The position numbers were made by a program, and so were the translations under genes. Below the pieces are notes generated by a model. That model was not told where the DNA came from and made no database searches. It was given only the letters and a program-made list of their open reading frames with translations. A stretch of 64,000 bases of DNA from an uncultured Collinsella sp. (GTDB lineage: Bacteria > Actinomycetota > Coriobacteriia > Coriobacteriales > Coriobacteriaceae): the NCBI GenBank assembly GCA_934667065.1, contig CAKULD010000007.1:1-64000 (forward strand), written 5' to 3'. Shown piece after piece: positions 9,042-17,900 of this stretch; the first letter of the stretch is position 1, and each line of letters opens with the position of its first letter.

Positions 9042-10490
9042 TTAGCGGCGCTCGAGGACCGCTACGGTTTCGGTGTGGTCGGTATGGGGGAACATGTCGA
9101 CCGGCGTGATCTTGAGCAGGCGGTAGCCTCCGTCGAGGAGCTGGTGCAGGTCGCGCTCCTGGGTCACGGGGTTGCAGCTGATGTAGGTGATGCGTCGCGG
9201 CTTGAGCGCACAGGCGGCATCAAGGAACTCGGGCGTAGAGCCGGCGCGCGGCGGGTCGATGGAGAGAACGTCGACGCGCTCGTTGTTGTCAGCGGCATCC
9301 AGGATATAGTCGGTCGCGTCGTCGGCCATAAACCACGCGTTGCGGGTAAGGCCGTTGAGTTCGGCATTGCGACGTGCATCGGCGATGCCGGCGGGATTGC
9401 GCTCAACGCCGAGCAGCATAATGCCGGCACCCTTGTCCTGGGCATCTTTTGCGGCGCACAGACCGATTGTGCCGCTGCCGCAGTAAGCGTCCATAAGCAC
9501 GTCGCCCTGCTGCAGGTCCATGCCGTCAATAGCGAGCTGATAGAGCAGCTCGGTCTGCTGCGGGTTGGTCTGGTAAAACGCGGTGGGGGAGATATCGAAC
9601 TCGCAGCCGAGCAGCTGGTCGCGCATACATTCGGCGCCATGGACGATGCGGGTCTCCTCGCCCAGGATGGCATTGCCGGGACGGCCGTTGATATTTTGGG
9701 CAACGGTGACGATATGCGGATCGAGTGCGGCGACGGCCTCAAAGAACTCCTGCGCGTGCGGCAGATCGCGCTGGGCGGTCACGAGCGTAACCATGATCTG
9801 ATCGGTACACCAACCGCAACGAACGACGGCATAGCGAAGCAGACCAAGATGCTTGTCTTCGTTAAAGGCGGGAATATGCAGCCGCTCAGCTTCGCGAGCG
9901 ATGCCATTAAGAATCTGACGAGCCCCGGGAGCCTCAACAGGACACTTGGGCACGGCAACAATCTTGTGCGTACCGCGCTCAAAGAAGCCACAGCGAACGG
10001 CACCCTCCTTACCAGGAGCAAAGGGGGTCGCAGCCTTATGGCGAAAACCACGCGGCGCAGGATACTTACCGGGGTCGCCCAAGGTGACACCCATGCCGCA
10101 AATGGGATCAACGACGATGCCCTCGCGCTCACAAAGCTCGGCAAACAGCTCTTCCATGGCAGCCTGCTTGGCAGCGAGCTGCTTCTTATAAGGACGATTA
10201 AGCGCCGTGCACCCACCACAAGCCTTCATGATGGAACAAGGCGATTTGGGATCCACGGTTTTACGAGCAGGCTGAGTCGAATCCTTATGCGAGCGCTCAG
10301 TGCGAGCCGCAGGTTTCTTGCCTCCACCCTGACGAGCACCAGAACGCTTGCCCTTAGCCTTGTTCTTAGTCGACTTATCCTTCGCATCCTTAGACGACTT
10401 AGATTTCTTAGAAGATTTCGTCTCCTCCGGCCCCTCAGCCGCCTGGATCAAAGCACGCCGAGCCTTACGCTCAGCACGAGATTCTGCCAT
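9042..10490 (-). CDS. RumA/TrmA-family 23S rRNA (uracil-C5)-methyltransferase
   Basis: A 482-residue SAM-dependent RNA uracil-C5 methyltransferase, of the RlmC/RlmD type. Iron-sulfur ligands are at Cys85, Cys91 and Cys94 (C-x5-C-x2-C), with a later cysteine near 136. The SAM motif DAYCGSGTIG is followed by DPPRAG and the catalytic cysteine in SCNP. The usual N-terminal TRAM domain is not seen. Instead the first ~80 residues are a lysine- and serine-rich low-complexity extension, probably an RNA-binding tail. The exact target uridine cannot be assigned. Confidence 0.9.
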   Translation of the reverse strand: MAESRAERKARRALIQAAEGPEETKSSKKSKSSKDAKDKSTKNKAKGKRSGARQGGGKKPAARTERSHKDSTQPARKTVDPKSPCSIMKACGGCTALNRPYKKQLAAKQAAMEELFAELCEREGIVVDPICGMGVTLGDPGKYPAPRGFRHKAATPFAPGKEGAVRCGFFERGTHKIVAVPKCPVEAPGARQILNGIAREAERLHIPAFNEDKHLGLLRYAVVRCGWCTDQIMVTLVTAQRDLPHAQEFFEAVAALDPHIVTVAQNINGRPGNAILGEETRIVHGAECMRDQLLGCEFDISPTAFYQTNPQQTELLYQLAIDGMDLQQGDVLMDAYCGSGTIGLCAAKDAQDKGAGIMLLGVERNPAGIADARRNAELNGLTRNAWFMADDATDYILDAADNNERVDVLSIDPPRAGSTPEFLDAACALKPRRITYISCNPVTQERDLHQLLDGGYRLLKITPVDMFPHTDHTETVAVLERR

Positions 10491-10828
10491 GAATTAACCC
10501 CACTAATTTATGAATTGAAAGCCATAAGCATTGTACCGTGCCAAGCCAGCAGACGATATGCAAGCGGTTTATTGGCGTCAGTGATAAGTCCAACGACGTT
10601 TGCCCGCTGGGCTCCGGGGCGGGGGTTAAGTTTATCGCGAGTTCCGCACGAACAGGAGGCCACTTAATGTGGCCTCCGTCGTGAGCGGGACTGTAGAGCA
10701 GGAAACTTAACCCCCGCCCCGGAGCCCAGCGGGCAACCCCTCCCTTGTGCTCCATCACGCTAAAGTGTATGATTCTGAACGTTACATGACTCACTTTACC
10801 TAACTAAAGTGCTATCAAGGGGGATACC
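10491..10828. other. Gene-free divergent spacer with a large nested hairpin
   Basis: This 338 bp spacer separates the methyltransferase from the amino acid ABC operon. Its main content is the nested inverted repeat at 10602-10734. The remaining ~90 bp before 10829 should hold the promoter of the importer; I see no strong consensus boxes. The importer start follows TCAAGGGGGATACC. Confidence 0.5.
10602..10734. repeat. Nested inverted-repeat element with 32 bp perfect arms
   Basis: Outer arms at 10602-10633 and 10703-10734 are exact 32-base reverse complements (ends GCCCGCTGGGCTCCGGGGCG). Inside lies a second pairing (GTTCCGCACGA with TCGTGAGCGGGAC) and an innermost hairpin GGAGGCCAC/GTGGCCTCC at 10655-10677. 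The whole would fold as one long cruciform or RNA stem of about 133 nt. No coding potential. Confidence 0.85.
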
Positions 10829-11689
10829 ATGAATACCGATATGTCTCGTCGTCAGTTTGTTGGCCTAGCCGGTTCGCTTGCCACGGTGCTCGGCCTTGGT
10901 CTGGTCGGCTGCGGCGGCGGTGCCGATAAGGGCTCCGCTGCCGGTTCTGCCGCAGCCAAGGACATGAAGGGCGCTGCGGAGTCCAAGAAGCTCGTCGTGG
11001 GCTTTGACAAGTCCTATCCTCCGTACGGTTTTGTGGGCGACGATGGCGAGTACACCGGCTTTGACCTCGACCTTGCCAAGGCCGTTGCCGACAAACAGGG
11101 CTGGGACGTTGAGTACGAGGCCATCGACTGGGACGCCAAGGACACGCTGCTCAACTCGGGCGCCATCAACTGCATCTGGAACGGCTTTACCATGGAGGGC
11201 CGCGAGGACGACTACACGTTCTCCGATCCGTACATGCTCAACGAGCAGGTGCTGGTGGTCAAGAAGGACGCGGGCATCAAGAGCTGGGATGACCTTGCCG
11301 GCAAGACCGTGATCACCCAGACCGATTCCGCCGCACAGGATGTGCTCGAGGGCGACCAGAAGGATCTGGCCGCGACGTTTGCCACGCTCGATACCATCGG
11401 CGAGTACAACACGGCGTTTATGCAGCTCGAGAGCGGCGCGGTCGATGCTGTCGCCTGCGACCTCTCGATCGCTCAGTATCAGCTTGCCGCCAAGCCCGAT
11501 GCCTATACGCAGCTTGATGAGCCGCTATCCAGCGAGCACTATGCCGTCGGCTTTAAGAAGGGCGACACCAAGTCTGCTGACGCCGTGACCGAGTCGCTCA
11601 AGGCGCTCTACGAGGACGGCACGGTCAAGGACCTGTGCGACAAGTATGCGGATTACGGTTTGTCCTTCGATAACTGGGTGCTCAAGTAA
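10829..11689 (+). CDS. Amino acid ABC transporter substrate-binding lipoprotein
   Basis: A 286-residue extracellular receptor of the polar amino acid (family 3) type. The N-terminus has a twin-arginine-like signal SRRQFVGLAG followed by a hydrophobic stretch and a lipobox LVGC with the lipid-modified cysteine near residue 28. It should therefore be exported, perhaps folded, and anchored by lipid. The mature part opens with LVVGFDKSYPPYGFVGDDGEYTGFDLDLA, typical of SBP_bac_3, split here for reference only. The stop overlaps the permease start by one base. The ligand within the polar amino acids is not clear. Confidence 0.92.
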   Translation: MNTDMSRRQFVGLAGSLATVLGLGLVGCGGGADKGSAAGSAAAKDMKGAAESKKLVVGFDKSYPPYGFVGDDGEYTGFDLDLAKAVADKQGWDVEYEAIDWDAKDTLLNSGAINCIWNGFTMEGREDDYTFSDPYMLNEQVLVVKKDAGIKSWDDLAGKTVITQTDSAAQDVLEGDQKDLAATFATLDTIGEYNTAFMQLESGAVDAVACDLSIAQYQLAAKPDAYTQLDEPLSSEHYAVGFKKGDTKSADAVTESLKALYEDGTVKDLCDKYADYGLSFDNWVLK

Positions 11690-12342
11690 TGTCTATCCAA
11701 GTCATGATGCAGATGCTTGGCCAGGGGTTCCTGGTCAGCCTGCAGCTATTTGTGCTGACACTGCTGGGGTCGATTCCGCTGGGAATCCCCGTGGCGTTTA
11801 TGCGCATGAGTAAGATCGCGCCGCTTCGTTGGATCGCGCGTATCTACATTTCGGTCATGCGCGGCACGCCGCTGATGCTGCAGATGTTTGCTATCTACTT
11901 TGCCCCATACTATGTGTTCGGCATTTCGCTCACGCCCGATTCCAAGTGGACGGCGTGCGTCGTGGCGTTCATCATCAACTATGCCGGTTATTTTGCCGAG
12001 ATCTATCGCTCGGGCCTGCAATCCATTCCGCGCGGTCAATACGAGGCCGCCGAGGTACTGGGCTATTCGCGCATGCAGACGTTTCTGTACATCGTGATGC
12101 CGCAGGTCGCCAAGCGCATTTTGCCGGCGATGGGCAACGAGATCATCACACTGGTCAAGGACACGTCGCTGGCGTTCGCCATCGGCGTGGGCGAGATGTT
12201 CTCGACGGCCAAGGCGCTGGTCGCCTCGCAGGTGAGCATGGTGCCGTTTGCGATCGCGGCGCTCATCTACTGGGTCTTTAACTTCGTGGTCGAGATGCTG
12301 CTGGGCGCTGCCGAGAAGAAGCTGGACTATTACCATGACTAG
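11689..12342 (+). CDS. Amino acid ABC transporter permease (HisM/GlnP family)
   Basis: A 217-residue inner-membrane permease with about five membrane segments. It shows the family N-terminal RGTPLMLQMF motif and the EAA loop YEAAEVLGYSRMQTFLYIVMPQ, which docks the ATPase. Translation is coupled to the receptor gene through a TAATG overlap. It is the middle gene of the importer operon; a structured repeat starts 3 nt after its stop and separates it from the ATPase gene. Confidence 0.93.
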   Translation: MSIQVMMQMLGQGFLVSLQLFVLTLLGSIPLGIPVAFMRMSKIAPLRWIARIYISVMRGTPLMLQMFAIYFAPYYVFGISLTPDSKWTACVVAFIINYAGYFAEIYRSGLQSIPRGQYEAAEVLGYSRMQTFLYIVMPQVAKRILPAMGNEIITLVKDTSLAFAIGVGEMFSTAKALVASQVSMVPFAIAALIYWVFNFVVEMLLGAAEKKLDYYHD

Positions 12343-12345
12343 GTC

Positions 12346-12492
12346 GTTCCGCCGTTCTGACGAACGGCGGACTGCTCGACGCTGCGCGCGTGCCTGACGG
12401 CCAATCTGCGCCTCAAGCCGTCGCTTGCGTACAGAAGTACGCGGCGCTCCTCTTTCGAAGCACATTGTCTCGTCAGTCACACGCTCGCTGAC
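12346..12492 (+). repeat. Structured intergenic element, family A copy 1
   Basis: An element of about 147 nt starting 3 nt after the permease stop. It consists of a 5' hairpin (GTTCCGCCGTTC with GAACGGCGGAC), a conserved CGACGCTGCGCG segment, a long imperfect stem (GCGTG, CTGACG, CCAAT pairing with ATTG, CGTCAG, CACGC), an apical hairpin GCGTAC-agaa-GTACGC, and a 3' end GCTCGCTGAC. It lies inside the importer operon. Other copies are at 21211, 24522 and 30479, with partial copies at 26846 and 36557. Confidence 0.8.
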
Positions 12493-12515
12493 TCTTCAAA
12501 TACATGGAGGTTCCC

Positions 12516-13280
12516 GTGTCCGGAACGGTAATGAATATAACGAACGCTCGTAAGGCGTTTGGCGGCAATGAGGTGCTTAAGGATATCTCGCTCGAGGTGA
12601 AGCGTGGCGAGGTCGTGGCGATTATCGGGCCTTCGGGTGGCGGTAAGTCTACGCTGCTGCGCTGCGCGACGCTGCTCGAGACGCTCGACGGCGGCTCGCT
12701 CTCGTTTGGCGATCTTGCGGTCGCGACGGACGCGGGCTCAGGCGCGGTCTATGCGAAGGGCGATGTGCCCAAGCAGGCGCGCTCGCGATTTGGCCTGGTG
12801 TTCCAGAACTACAATCTGTTCCCGCACTATACCGTGATGAAAAACATCACCGACGCACCGATCCGCGTGCTCAAGCGCCCGCGCGAGCAAGCGGAGGCCC
12901 GTGCACGCGAGCTGATTGCGCAGATGGGGCTTACGGGCAACGAGAACAAAGTGCCCTGCGAGCTTTCGGGCGGTCAGCAACAGCGCGTGAGTATCGCCCG
13001 CGCCCTTGCGCTCGATCCGGAAATCTTGTTCTTTGACGAACCGACCTCGGCACTCGATCCCGAGCTGACGGCCGAGGTGTTGCGCGTTATTAAGGATCTG
13101 GCCGCGCAGAACATGACGATGGTAATCGTGACGCACGCGATGCAGTTTGCCCGCGACGTTGCCGACCGCGTCGTCTTTATGGACGGAGGCCGCATCGTGG
13201 AGGAAGGCCCTGCCGAGCAGGTTATCGACCATCCGCGCGAGCAGCGTACGCGCGAGTTCTTGAGCCGTATCGAGGGATAG
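12516..13280 (+). CDS. Amino acid ABC transporter ATP-binding protein (GlnQ-like)
   Basis: A 254-residue ATPase that powers the importer. It has Walker A GPSGGGKST, the signature LSGGQQQR, Walker B EILFFDEPTSALDP and the switch histidine in IVTH. The frame allows an ATG at 12504, but GGAGG at 12506-12510 lies 5 nt before a GTG at 12516, so GTG is the likely start. The gene is separated from the permease by a family A repeat, so its translation is probably independent of the upstream genes. A terminator follows. Confidence 0.93.
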   Translation: MSGTVMNITNARKAFGGNEVLKDISLEVKRGEVVAIIGPSGGGKSTLLRCATLLETLDGGSLSFGDLAVATDAGSGAVYAKGDVPKQARSRFGLVFQNYNLFPHYTVMKNITDAPIRVLKRPREQAEARARELIAQMGLTGNENKVPCELSGGQQQRVSIARALALDPEILFFDEPTSALDPELTAEVLRVIKDLAAQNMTMVIVTHAMQFARDVADRVVFMDGGRIVEEGPAEQVIDHPREQRTREFLSRIEG

Positions 13281-13301
13281 GCTCAAATAATCATTGAGGC
13301 G

Positions 13302-13336
13302 AACCGCCGCAGGTCTTTTGGTCTGCGGCGGTTTTT
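13302..13336 (+). terminator. Terminator of the amino acid importer operon
   Basis: AACCGCCGCAG pairs with CTGCGGCGGTT and is followed by a T-run. Confidence 0.88.
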
Positions 13337-13576
13337 ATTCGCATCGGTGGGACCCAACAATCGCCTTCCATGCCCGCTTTCTCCTCTCGCCGCCCGTATC
13401 CATACGCGTGCCGAAAGGTATGCATGGACAGGCGGCTGCAAGGGTAGGGTGGTGACATAGGACATTTGGAGGGTGAGTCGGCTCGGTTGCCGACCATGCT
13501 GCTCCCGGGACGGCACCGACCGCGAACTCTCCCCGTTGGCGTCGCGCATAGCGCGCGACCCTGCAAGGAGGTCATC
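13337..13576 (+). promoter_or_regulatory. Leader and promoter region of the EF-G-like gene
   Basis: A 240 bp gene-free region. Several short self-complementary stretches occur near its end, such as GTCGCGCATAGCGCGCGAC at about 13541-13559, just before the AAGGAGG ribosome binding site at 13565. A 5' UTR hairpin so close to the site could modulate translation. No known riboswitch was recognised. Confidence 0.3.
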
Positions 13577-15652
13577 ATGGGTGCTCCCAAGACCGGCAAC
13601 GTAAGGAACGTGGTGCTCGTAGGCCAAGGCGGGGTGGGCAAGACTTCACTCGCCGAAGCCATGCTCCACCTTTCCGGCAAGACCGCCCGTCTGGGCGGCC
13701 ACGACGGCACCAAGCCCACGCTCGACTATGACCCCGAAGAGGTCAAGCGTGCGTTCTCCATCTCGACGACCATCGCACCGATCGACTGGAAGGGCGCCCG
13801 CATCAACGTGCTCGATGCCCCGTGCTACCCCGATTTTATCGGCGACGCCTTCGCGGCGATGAGCGTCTGCGAGACGGCGCTGTTCGTGGTCGACGCCGAG
13901 GCTGGCCCGCAACCGACGACCGTCAAGCTTTGGTATGCGGCCGAGGACCTTCGCCTGGCGCGCGCGGTGTTCGTGAACCGCCTGTCGCGTCCCGAGGCCA
14001 GCTTTGCGACCACCATGGAGCTGCTGCAGGAGCGCTTCGGCACGCGTCTGGGCGCCGTAACTCTTCCCTGGGGCGAGGGCGAGGACTTTGACGGCATCAT
14101 TGATCTGGTGCGCATGAAGGCGCGCCACTGCAACGGCGCCGAGGCCGTTGAGTCGGAGATCCCCGAGGAGTATCGTGCCCAGGCCGAGGAGGCCCACGAC
14201 CATCTGTGCGAGCTGGTGGCCGAGGCTGACGACGAGCTGATGATGAAATACCTCGAAGGCGAGGAGACGCTGACGCAGGAGGAGCTTGAGGGCTTGTTGT
14301 CCAAGGCGATCGCCGAGCGCATCTTTGTGCCGGTCTTTGCGGGCGATTGCATTAAGGAGCAGGGCGTCAACTCGCTGATGGACGACATCGCCACGTACTT
14401 CCCGGCGCCGACCGACTACGGCGAGATGCCGCTCATCGACGGCGATTCGCTCAAGATCTCGAGCGATGACGACCGCCCGGTGGCGTTTGTGTTTAAGACG
14501 CTGGCCGACCCGCAGCAGGGTCGTATTAGCTTTATCAAGGTGCTGACGGGCACACTTGAGCCGGGCCTAGAGCTGATCAACGCCCGCACGCGCAAGAGCG
14601 ACCGTCTGGCTCACCTGTATGTGATGTGCGGCCGCGACATGACCGAGGTCGGTCACGCCTACGCCGGCGATATTATCGTGGCGCCCAAGCTGGCTGCCGA
14701 GACGGGCGACACGCTCTCCATTACCGGTAAGGTCGAGGCGGCGGCGTTTAAGTTCCCCAACTCGCAGTACCGCATCGCCATCGAGGCCGAGAACCGCGGT
14801 GACGAGGAGAAGCTCTACACGTTTATCGAGAAGGCATGCAAGGCCGATCCGACCATGAGCATCGACCGCGACGAGGAGACGGGCCAGACCATCATCTCCG
14901 CCGTGGGCGAGGCGCAGGTTTCGGTGCTGCTCAACCGTCTGGAGGACCGCACCAAGGTTGCGGCCAAGAGCGTGCCGATCCGCATTCCGTATCGCGAGAC
15001 CATTCGCCGCACGGCGAGCGCCCAGGGCCGTCACAAGAAGCAGACCGGTGGTGCCGGTCAGTATGGCGACTGCTGGCTGCGCGTGGAGCCGCTTATTGGG
15101 CCCGACGGCACGAGCGACGGCTATGAGTTTGTTGACGAGGTCGTGGGCGGACGCATTCCGCGCTCGCTGATCCCCGCTGTGGACAAGGGCGTCCAGGAGA
15201 CCATGAAGGACGGTATTATTGCCGGCTATCCGCTCACGGGCATTCGCGTCGCGGTGTACGACGGCTCGTATCACAGCGTCGACTCCAACGAGATGGCGTT
15301 CCGCGCGGCGGCTCGCATTGGCCTGCGCAAGGCGTGCGCCGATGCTGACCCAGTGGTGCTGGAGCCCATCGAGGAGATCACCGTGACCATTCCCGAGAGC
15401 TATGCCGGCGCCGTGATGGGCGACATCTCGGCCTCGCGCGGTCGCGTGACGGGCATGGAGACCGATGAGCGCGGCGATACCGTGGTCATCGCCCAGGCGC
15501 CGTTGGCCGAGCTGACGGATTATTCGACGCGCCTGCGCTCTATTACGCGCGGCACGGGCGACTTTACCATGAAGCCGGCCGGCTATGAGCAAGTGCCTTA
15601 TGACGTGCAGGCCAAGCTGGTCGAGCGCTATGAGGAGGGCCGCGCTAAGTAG
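13577..15652 (+). CDS. Elongation factor G-like GTPase (EF-G2-type paralogue)
   Basis: A 691-residue protein with the full EF-G domain order (GTPase, beta-barrel, domains III-V). The P-loop GQGGVGKTS is intact, but the other nucleotide motifs depart from translocase EF-G: G3 reads DAPCYPDF where DTPGH is expected, and G4 reads VNRLSRP where NKMD is expected. The later EF-G motifs RETIRR, TGGAGQYG and YAGAVMGDIS are present. It therefore looks like an EF-G2-type paralogue rather than the main translocase. The ATG follows AAGGAGG at 13565-13571; the longer open frame from 13466 is rejected. Confidence 0.85.
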   Translation: MGAPKTGNVRNVVLVGQGGVGKTSLAEAMLHLSGKTARLGGHDGTKPTLDYDPEEVKRAFSISTTIAPIDWKGARINVLDAPCYPDFIGDAFAAMSVCETALFVVDAEAGPQPTTVKLWYAAEDLRLARAVFVNRLSRPEASFATTMELLQERFGTRLGAVTLPWGEGEDFDGIIDLVRMKARHCNGAEAVESEIPEEYRAQAEEAHDHLCELVAEADDELMMKYLEGEETLTQEELEGLLSKAIAERIFVPVFAGDCIKEQGVNSLMDDIATYFPAPTDYGEMPLIDGDSLKISSDDDRPVAFVFKTLADPQQGRISFIKVLTGTLEPGLELINARTRKSDRLAHLYVMCGRDMTEVGHAYAGDIIVAPKLAAETGDTLSITGKVEAAAFKFPNSQYRIAIEAENRGDEEKLYTFIEKACKADPTMSIDRDEETGQTIISAVGEAQVSVLLNRLEDRTKVAAKSVPIRIPYRETIRRTASAQGRHKKQTGGAGQYGDCWLRVEPLIGPDGTSDGYEFVDEVVGGRIPRSLIPAVDKGVQETMKDGIIAGYPLTGIRVAVYDGSYHSVDSNEMAFRAAARIGLRKACADADPVVLEPIEEITVTIPESYAGAVMGDISASRGRVTGMETDERGDTVVIAQAPLAELTDYSTRLRSITRGTGDFTMKPAGYEQVPYDVQAKLVERYEEGRAK

Positions 15653-15684
15653 CGTGTGATTTTGTCTGAACCATAAGTGCTGAC

Positions 15685-15722
15685 AATAAGGCCGCCCTGG
15701 GTAACCGGGGCGGCCTTATTTG
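15685..15722 (+). terminator. Bidirectional terminator after the EF-G-like gene
   Basis: AATAAGGCCGCCC pairs with GGGGCGGCCTTATT, with A-rich and T-rich ends on the two sides. The downstream nuclease gene is on the opposite strand and converges on it. Confidence 0.85.
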
Positions 15723-15786
15723 GTCCCTTGGGGATGGAGGAAAACGGATCATTTTTCTTTGGGATGATGCGGCGGCGTGGTCGACC

Positions 15787-16770
15787 CTAATCCCCCGAAG
15801 CCTGATTGCGGCCAGTGGCGTAGTCGATCAGCACATGCGGCTGCAGGTTGTAGCAGTACACGTGGAAGCACAGGGTCTTGCCGTGGTCCTCGACCGATTG
15901 CGCCTCTAGGCGCACGCCATGGCAGACGAGTTCCTCCTCGTTGTACATGGGCGTGACGCGGTAGAGCACGTGGTTGCCCGTGTTGCGAATGTAGTCGAGA
16001 ATCTGCTCCTCAAAAGGAAGCATGCCCGTCTCGTTGAGATAGCGTGTGCCGGTGAGGAGATTCTTGCGATTGGCGTTTTCGCCGCAGAGTGACCAGGCGA
16101 TAAGGTGGCAGCGGTTGTAGAGGCTCTGGCCGGGGATGAAGTCGTAGCGCTGCTGGTGCCAGCCGGCGGGGTGGATGCGCGAGATGTCGCCGCGCTTACC
16201 TTGGCCGAGCGATTCGGGGCCTACGCAGACGAGCGCCTTGCGGGTGCGACCCAGGCTATCGAGCTTGGAGAATTTCTTAAAGCAACCTTCTTCGGCGGCT
16301 CGTTCGTATTCTTCAAGCGTGAACGACGGCGTCCCCAGTGCATGTGTGCTGTCGGCGCGCAGGGCAACGTAGGGGTTGCCCGTATAGTCGGGAATGCTGC
16401 TGAGGTATACTCCGCGGGCGCGCTCGAGGTCGGGGTTTTCGACCTCGTCGATGGGGGTGATGGAGCCGTCCGGGCCGGTGTCGCCGCCGGTGTCGGTTGT
16501 GGTGGCCTCGGAGTCATCGCCGGCGTTCGGGCTGCCTTCGGAGTCCGCGGAGCTTGCCGTCCCCGATTCGAGTCGGGCGACCAGATCGGCCTCGTCTTCG
16601 GTGCGGCTAGGGCTTTCATTTTGCTTTTCGGCTAGAGCCGCCGCCTGCTCGTCACTTTGCGGCGACAGCAGCTTGGGTGCGCCGTCGAGCGATCCTGTAA
16701 ACAGCGCAAACCCCAGCACCACGGCAGTGCCGATGGAAAGTACTTGCTTGTAGGCGGACTTGCGCGACAT
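15787..16770 (-). CDS. Secreted DNA/RNA non-specific endonuclease (DNA-entry nuclease type)
   Basis: A 327-residue exported nuclease. An uncleaved or cleavable signal segment lies at about residues 11-28. A serine-, acid- and proline-rich linker runs to about residue 115. The catalytic domain has YNRCHLIAWSLCGENANRKN, in which RCHLIA replaces the DRGH of the classical NucA family, and the downstream NLLTGTRYLNETGM metal-site region. This is the pattern of EndA-like nucleases of the beta-beta-alpha-metal fold. A role in nucleic acid scavenging or DNA uptake is inferred from the family. Confidence 0.85.
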   Translation of the reverse strand: MSRKSAYKQVLSIGTAVVLGFALFTGSLDGAPKLLSPQSDEQAAALAEKQNESPSRTEDEADLVARLESGTASSADSEGSPNAGDDSEATTTDTGGDTGPDGSITPIDEVENPDLERARGVYLSSIPDYTGNPYVALRADSTHALGTPSFTLEEYERAAEEGCFKKFSKLDSLGRTRKALVCVGPESLGQGKRGDISRIHPAGWHQQRYDFIPGQSLYNRCHLIAWSLCGENANRKNLLTGTRYLNETGMLPFEEQILDYIRNTGNHVLYRVTPMYNEEELVCHGVRLEAQSVEDHGKTLCFHVYCYNLQPHVLIDYATGRNQASGD

Positions 16771-16855
16771 TGCGGCTCCTGGATAGTCGGTTGGGAATCT
16801 ACCAGTCTAGCAGGTGCCATCGCAGGTCATTCGATCGAACAAATACTTAAGATTT

Positions 16856-16884
16856 GGGACAAACACTCCTGATTACTTTGTCCC
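16856..16884. terminator. Short hairpin after the LacI regulator gene
   Basis: GGGACAAA and TTTGTCCC are perfect 8 bp arms around a 13-base loop, placed six bases past the stop of the minus-strand regulator. On the minus strand it is followed by a T-rich stretch, so it may be a weak terminator. Confidence 0.5.
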
Positions 16885-16889
16885 GCGGT

Positions 16890-17900
16890 CTAGATCGAGG
16901 TGGAGTCGAGCCAGTTGAGCTTGCACTCGAGGATGCGCTGCTCGCCGGGCTCGCTGCTGCCATCAAGCAGGGCGAGCAGCATCTCGGCCGCCTCGCGGCC
17001 TTCCTGGTCGACGGGCTCGATGATGGTGGAGACGGTGGGCGTGGTGAGATTGGTCCAATCCTCGCAGTTGAGTCCCAAAAGGCCGATTTGCTGTGGAATC
17101 AGATGGGCCATAGGTTGAAGCGCCTTGTAGACACGGGGAAGTGCCCATTGGTTTTGTACAAAGATAAGCGTGCGCTTGGCGGGATTGAACTTGTACTTAA
17201 AGTACTCGGTGAGTTCGCTGATTGACGGCTTGTTGTGGTCGATGGGGATGGCTTTGTAGAGCTGCCCGTTTGCGGCCAGCGCCTCGGCATAGCCCTGGAA
17301 ACGCTCCATGCGGGTGCGCATTTCGGTCATATTGGCGGCGATGGAAAAGAAATCTTCGTAGCCGGCATCGAGAAGCGCCTGCGTGGCGTTGTATACGCCG
17401 TCGTAGAGGTTGGTTTTGATCCAACTGGTGCCTGGGCTATAAATGGCCGCATCGAAGAAGACGACCGGCTTGCCGGCGCGCCTAATGCGGTCGTGGACGG
17501 CTTTGAAGTTTGCCGTGGGCTGGATGATAAAGCCATCGACGCCCAACGAGAGCATCTTTTCGACGTACATGAGCTCGGTGTCGGGATCGAAGTTGCTCGT
17601 GCAGACGACCGTCTGGTAGCCCGCAGGGAGCATGACCTGTTCCATGCCGTTGAGGACAAGTCCTGCCCACTTGTTGGTGTTATCCAAAATGATAATGGCG
17701 ATGACGTGGGTTTGTTTGCCGGTGAGTGTCTGCGCCTGCGCGTTGGGAACGTATCCGAGTTCCTTGATGACGCGCGCAATCTTCGCCTGCGTTTTCTCGC
17801 TGAGCTTATCCCGTTTGTCGTTGAGGTAGTACGAGACGCTTGCCGTTGAGGTCCCTGCCTCGCGAGCGACGTCTGCAATCGTAACGCGCTGTTTTGCCAC
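16890..17900 (-). CDS. LacI-family regulator of the adjacent sugar PTS locus
   Basis: A 336-residue repressor. The helix-turn-helix is VTIADVAREAGTSTASVSYYLN at about residues 5-26, given here as the family signature in part (TIADVAREAGTSTASVS). A periplasmic-binding-like sensor domain follows. The long frame begins at 18008, but GGAAGGAGT lies 5 nt before a GTG at 17900 and the conserved domain starts right after, so GTG is the start. It is divergent from the PTS EIIBC gene and should control it through the palindrome at 18122-18143. Confidence 0.92.
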   Translation of the reverse strand: MAKQRVTIADVAREAGTSTASVSYYLNDKRDKLSEKTQAKIARVIKELGYVPNAQAQTLTGKQTHVIAIIILDNTNKWAGLVLNGMEQVMLPAGYQTVVCTSNFDPDTELMYVEKMLSLGVDGFIIQPTANFKAVHDRIRRAGKPVVFFDAAIYSPGTSWIKTNLYDGVYNATQALLDAGYEDFFSIAANMTEMRTRMERFQGYAEALAANGQLYKAIPIDHNKPSISELTEYFKYKFNPAKRTLIFVQNQWALPRVYKALQPMAHLIPQQIGLLGLNCEDWTNLTTPTVSTIIEPVDQEGREAAEMLLALLDGSSEPGEQRILECKLNWLDSTSI

